Origin: CAZBZG01 sp964496245
GTDB taxonomy: Bacteria; Planctomycetota; SZUA-567
DNA length: 9,209 nucleotides
Direction: 5' to 3'
NCBI GenBank assembly: GCA_964496245.1
Contig: CAZBZG010000195.1
Span: 1-9,209, forward strand
Shown here: piece by piece, positions 6,313 through 9,209 of the stretch
How the letters are laid out: each line of letters opens with the position of its first letter
Position numbering within the stretch: the stretch's first letter is position 1
Position numbers and translations under genes: made by a program
Notes under the pieces: generated by a model
What the model was told of the DNA's origin: nothing
The model's input: the letters and a program-made list of their open reading frames with translations, nothing else
The model's database searches: none

Positions 6313-6356
6313 CAAGCAAGACTTCGCTTGACTGCTCCGCAATGCCGTGCTAGAGT
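6313..6356 (+). promoter_or_regulatory. Candidate promoter with overlapping palindrome before the hybrid kinase
   Basis: TTGACT (6328-6333), a 17-bp spacer and TAGAGT (6351-6356) match sigma70 boxes at 5/6 and 4/6 positions. A palindrome CAAGC (6313-6317) / GCTTG (6326-6330) runs into the -35 box and could be an operator. The implied transcription start near 6363 gives a leader of about 60 nt. It also argues against the in-frame GTG at 6347, which lies in the spacer. Confidence 0.45.
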
Positions 6357-6379
6357 GCCTCTTGCAGGCAGGGACGTTT

Positions 6380-6411
6380 GCGGGCCCGGACCCTCTCCCT
6401 GTAGGGCCCGC
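6380..6411 (+). other. Stem-loop in the leader of the hybrid kinase gene
   Basis: GCGGGCCC (6380-6387) and GGGCCCGC (6404-6411) form a perfect 8-bp GC stem with a 16-nt loop. The stem ends 2 nt before the GAGG ribosome site (6414-6417), which is 7 nt from the ATG at 6425. It could limit or modulate translation initiation. Only the pairing is seen; a function is inference. Confidence 0.5.
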
Positions 6412-6424
6412 ACGAGGCCAGACC

Positions 6425-9091
6425 ATGGCCGCAGAGAAGCCGACCTACGAGGAACTCCTGGCACGGTGCGAACGCGCCGAGGCCATGCGCTCCCGCACCG
6501 AGCGCATCGCCCACATGGGCAGCTGGGAATGGGACGTCGAGAGCGACACGGTCACCTGGTCAAACGAGCTCTTTCGCATCTTCGGCCGCGAGCCGGGCGG
6601 GCGGGCACCCTCCTTTGCCGAGCACCCCGATCTCTATGTGGCCGAAGACATGGAACGTCTGCGCGGAGCGGTCACCCGGTGCGTGAAGGCTGGGACCCCC
6701 TACGAACTCGAACTGCGCGCCAAGCGCGCGGACGGCGAGATCCGGCACTGCATAGCGCGCGGACAGCCGGAGACGGATGTCAGGGGCCGGGTGTACCGCC
6801 TGGTGGGCTCGTTCCAGGACATCACCGAGCGCAAGCGGGCGCAGAAGGAAATGGAGAGTCTGTTCAGCCTGTCGCTGGCCATGATCTGCATCGCCGACAT
6901 CCAGACCGCCACTTTCACGCGGGTCAACCCGGCCTTTACGGACATTCTCGGCTACGAAGCGGAAGAACTCCTCAGCCGCCCGTTCGTCGACTTCGTCCAC
7001 CCGGACGACGTGGAACCGACCCGGCGCATTCTGGAGGACCGCCTTCAGCGCGGGGAGAAGGTGATCCATTTCGAGAATCGGTACCGCCACAAGGACGGCT
7101 CCTTTCGCTGGATCTCCTGGGTCTCCCATCCGCGATTGGAAGAGGGACTCGCCTACGCGGTCGCGATCGACGTCACCGAGAAGAAACGGGCCGAAGCGGA
7201 CCTGCGGGAGAGCGAGGAACGCTTCCGGACCCTGATCGAGAATCTGCCGGCCGGCACCTTCCTCCACGACCTTGACGGCACCTTTCGGATGGTCAATGCC
7301 GCAGCCTGCAAGAACACCGGCTACAGCCGCGACGAGCTCCTCGGGATGTCGGTCGCCCACATCGACCCGGAGAGCTTCAGCCGGGACGACCGGAAGGGGC
7401 TCTGGAAACGCCTCAGAACCGGCGAATCCGCGACCTTCGAATCCACGCACGTGCGCAAGGACGGATCCCGCTATCCCGCGGAGCTGCACTTGAACGGGAT
7501 CGTGCTGGACGGAGAGCCGGTGATCCTGCCCGTGGCATTCGACATCACCGAACGCAGGCAGGCCGAAAAGGCCCTCCGCGAGAGCGAGACGCTCTTGGAA
7601 GAGACCGGCCGCATGGCCCGCGTCGGCGGCTGGGAGGTGGACGCCCGCACCCGGGAGTTGACCTGGACCACGGAGACCTACCGCATCCACGAGGTGCCCT
7701 TGGACCGGAAGCCGCCCTTCGAGGAGGCGATCGAATTCTTCCATCCCGACGACCGCCCAAAGCTGACGGAGGCCGTCGGCCGCGCCCTGGAAGAGGGCGA
7801 AGGCTACGACATGGAGCTGCGCTTCATCACCGCCAAGGGACGGGAACTGATCACCCGGACCCGGTGCACGCCCATCGTTGAAGATGGCGAGGTCGTCAAA
7901 CTGCGCGGCACCTTCCAGGACATCACCGCGCAGAAGGAGATGCAGGACCGCCTGAGCCAGATGGAGAAGATGGATGCGATCGGCCAGCTCGCCGGCGGCG
8001 TGGCGCACGACTTCAACAACCAGCTCGCCGGCATCATGGGCTTCGCGGACATGCTGGCCCACCGGCTCGAGGACCCCCGGCTCAGGAAGTACGCCGAGAA
8101 CATCGTCGCAGCCTCCAAACGCAGTTCCGATCTCACCCAGCAGCTCCTGGCGTTCGCCCGCAAGGGGCAGTACAAGAAAGAGCCCTTGGACCTCCACAAG
8201 ACCGTGCACGACGTGGTGACGATCCTGGAACACACGATCGACCCGCGCATCACTACCCGCCAACTGCTTTGTGCCAGCCCCGCAGTTACCACCGGCGACC
8301 CGTCCCAACTGCAGAATGTTGTCCTCAATCTGGCGATCAACGCCCGCGACGCCATGCCCGAGGGAGGCGAGCTCATCTTCGAGACCGCCAACACCCGATT
8401 GGAGCGGGACTACTGCGACGCCGTTCCCTACGACATCGCGCCGGGCCATTATGTGCGGCTCTGCGTGACCGACTCCGGTGTGGGCATGGATGCCGAGACG
8501 CAGGCACATGTCTTCGAACCCTTCTTCACCACCAAGGACGTGGGCAAGGGCACGGGCATGGGGCTGGCCGCCGTCTACGGTACGGTCAAGAACCACGGCG
8601 GTTCGGTCAACGTCTACTCCGAACCGGGCCGCGGCACGAGCTTCCGCGTCTATCTGCCCCTGGAGGAGGACGCGGCGCGCGAGCTCGGTCCCCCTCCGGC
8701 CGCGGCCCCGTTGTCCGCGAAGCCGCTCCGCATCCTGGTGGTGGACGACGAGGAGATCTTCCGGAACATGGCCTGCGAGATGCTCCGGGACGCCGGGCAC
8801 CGGGTGGATACTGCCGCTGACGGCACGGCGGCCGTGGAGCACTACCGACGGCGCTGGCGCGAGACAGACCTGGTCATCCTGGACATGGTCATGCCGCAGA
8901 TGGACGGCAAGGAAGCCTTCCGCCGCATGAAGGAGATCGACCCCGCCGTTCGCGTGCTGCTCGCCTCGGGCTATAGCATCAACGGCACGGCCAACGAGCT
9001 TTTGGCCGAAGGCGTGCACGGTTTTCTGCAGAAGCCGTTCTCGCAGGCCGAGCTCGACCAGGCCGTGGAGATAGAGGGACAGATACCATAA
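6425..9091 (+). CDS. Soluble hybrid sensor histidine kinase: 4 PAS - HisKA - HATPase - receiver
   Basis: An 888-residue protein. Four PAS domains lie at about 22-136, 140-253, 264-376 and 386-503, the first, third and fourth ending in D-I-T-x-x and the second in D-V-T-E. The first and fourth share a G-x-W-E-x-D opening typical of PAS_3. The dimerisation helix has H528 in G-G-V-A-H-D-F-N-N, the phosphorylated histidine. The ATPase domain has N639 (N-L-A-I-N-A-R-D-A), D683-S-G-V-G687, F-E-P-F-F-T-T-K and G709-T-G-M-G-L. The receiver (about 768-885) has D774-D775, phospho-acceptor D820, S848 and K870, all intact. No transmembrane segment or signal peptide is visible, so it senses cytoplasmic cues. 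There is no DNA-binding output domain, so a phosphotransfer or response-regulator partner is expected elsewhere. The start was chosen for the GAGG site 7 nt upstream. The promoter and 221-bp gap suggest a unit separate from the catabolic genes. Confidence 0.94.
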   Translation: MAAEKPTYEELLARCERAEAMRSRTERIAHMGSWEWDVESDTVTWSNELFRIFGREPGGRAPSFAEHPDLYVAEDMERLRGAVTRCVKAGTPYELELRAKRADGEIRHCIARGQPETDVRGRVYRLVGSFQDITERKRAQKEMESLFSLSLAMICIADIQTATFTRVNPAFTDILGYEAEELLSRPFVDFVHPDDVEPTRRILEDRLQRGEKVIHFENRYRHKDGSFRWISWVSHPRLEEGLAYAVAIDVTEKKRAEADLRESEERFRTLIENLPAGTFLHDLDGTFRMVNAAACKNTGYSRDELLGMSVAHIDPESFSRDDRKGLWKRLRTGESATFESTHVRKDGSRYPAELHLNGIVLDGEPVILPVAFDITERRQAEKALRESETLLEETGRMARVGGWEVDARTRELTWTTETYRIHEVPLDRKPPFEEAIEFFHPDDRPKLTEAVGRALEEGEGYDMELRFITAKGRELITRTRCTPIVEDGEVVKLRGTFQDITAQKEMQDRLSQMEKMDAIGQLAGGVAHDFNNQLAGIMGFADMLAHRLEDPRLRKYAENIVAASKRSSDLTQQLLAFARKGQYKKEPLDLHKTVHDVVTILEHTIDPRITTRQLLCASPAVTTGDPSQLQNVVLNLAINARDAMPEGGELIFETANTRLERDYCDAVPYDIAPGHYVRLCVTDSGVGMDAETQAHVFEPFFTTKDVGKGTGMGLAAVYGTVKNHGGSVNVYSEPGRGTSFRVYLPLEEDAARELGPPPAAAPLSAKPLRILVVDDEEIFRNMACEMLRDAGHRVDTAADGTAAVEHYRRRWRETDLVILDMVMPQMDGKEAFRRMKEIDPAVRVLLASGYSINGTANELLAEGVHGFLQKPFSQAELDQAVEIEGQIP

Positions 9092-9118
9092 TCAACCGGC
9101 CAACCGCTTTCCGCGTGG

Positions 9119-9209
9119 TTACTTCGGCTTGGGACCAGGCTTGCGACGGGCCAGGGAGCGCCCCAGAGCCTTCTCCAAACGCTCAACAAAGGACCCGCTT
9201 CCCAGAGGG
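9119..9209 (-). CDS. C-terminus of a probable REP-associated tyrosine transposase (RAYT), truncated by the window edge
   Basis: Reading leftward from the right edge, 29 codons precede a TAA (9121-9119). The peptide begins P-L-G-S-G-S-F-V-E-R-L-E-K-A-L-G-R and ends in a basic tail R-R-K-P-G-P-K-P-K. This matches the C-terminal signature that I recall for RAYT/TnpA_REP proteins (G-S-x-x-F-V-x-x-L-E-x-x-L-G-R, then K-x-G-R-P-x-K). RAYTs are single-strand DNA transposases of the HUH/Y1 superfamily that move REP and REPIN sequences. The catalytic HUH motif and tyrosine would lie outside the window and cannot be checked. The gene is convergent with the kinase, with 27 bp between the stop codons. 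It could be another protein with a similar basic tail. Confidence 0.62.
   Translation of the reverse strand, partial: PLGSGSFVERLEKALGRSLARRKPGPKPK

Noticed and set aside
4236..6464. A 742-codon open frame on the minus strand spanning the Gfo/Idh and isomerase genes.
   Set aside because: It runs antisense through two well-supported genes and the repeat between them, and has no recognisable motif or ribosome site.
6560..9019. An 819-codon open frame on the minus strand opposite the histidine kinase.
   Set aside because: The plus-strand frame has every catalytic motif of a hybrid kinase in order. The antisense frame is a product of codon bias at third positions.

Overview
This window is high-GC bacterial chromosome with dense coding and short gaps filled by palindromic repeats. 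No taxonomic marker gene is present. The combination of a DUF1080 (3-keto-disaccharide hydrolase) domain, a Gfo/Idh/MocA oxidoreductase, a sugar-phosphate isomerase/epimerase-type TIM barrel, a REPIN-like palindrome and the tail of a probable REP-associated transposase suggests the PVC group (Planctomycetota, Verrucomicrobiota, Kiritimatiellota, Lentisphaerota) or a similar environmental lineage. That placement is inference.

Layout, left to right: (1) the 3' part of a DUF1080 gene (+, 1-573); (2) a REPIN-like double palindrome (682-796) between convergent genes; (3) a leftward pair, first an SDR dehydrogenase (2943-3719, -) and then a fumarate reductase/succinate dehydrogenase-type flavoprotein (820-2796, -), separated by two further hairpin elements; (4) a 285-bp divergent promoter region; (5) a rightward pair, a Gfo/Idh/MocA dehydrogenase (4005-5156, +) and a TIM-barrel isomerase/epimerase (5370-6203, +), separated by a 153-bp inverted-repeat element; (6) a soluble hybrid histidine kinase with four PAS domains and a C-terminal receiver (6425-9091, +) with its own candidate promoter; (7) at the right edge, the last 29 codons of a probable RAYT transposase (9119-9209, -).

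Genes 820-6203 look like one divergent catabolic cluster: two NAD(P)-type dehydrogenases, one FAD dehydrogenase and one metal-dependent isomerase/epimerase/lyase. This toolkit fits stepwise oxidation and rearrangement of a sugar, sugar acid or cyclitol. The DUF1080 gene could add a hydrolytic or lyase step on a 3-keto glycoside, but it lies beyond the REPIN in opposite orientation. The substrate cannot be read from the sequence. The kinase may belong to a separate regulatory unit.

The most notable signal outside the genes is that almost every gap holds a different palindromic element, and that a REPIN-like element and a probable RAYT fragment occur within 9 kb of each other.
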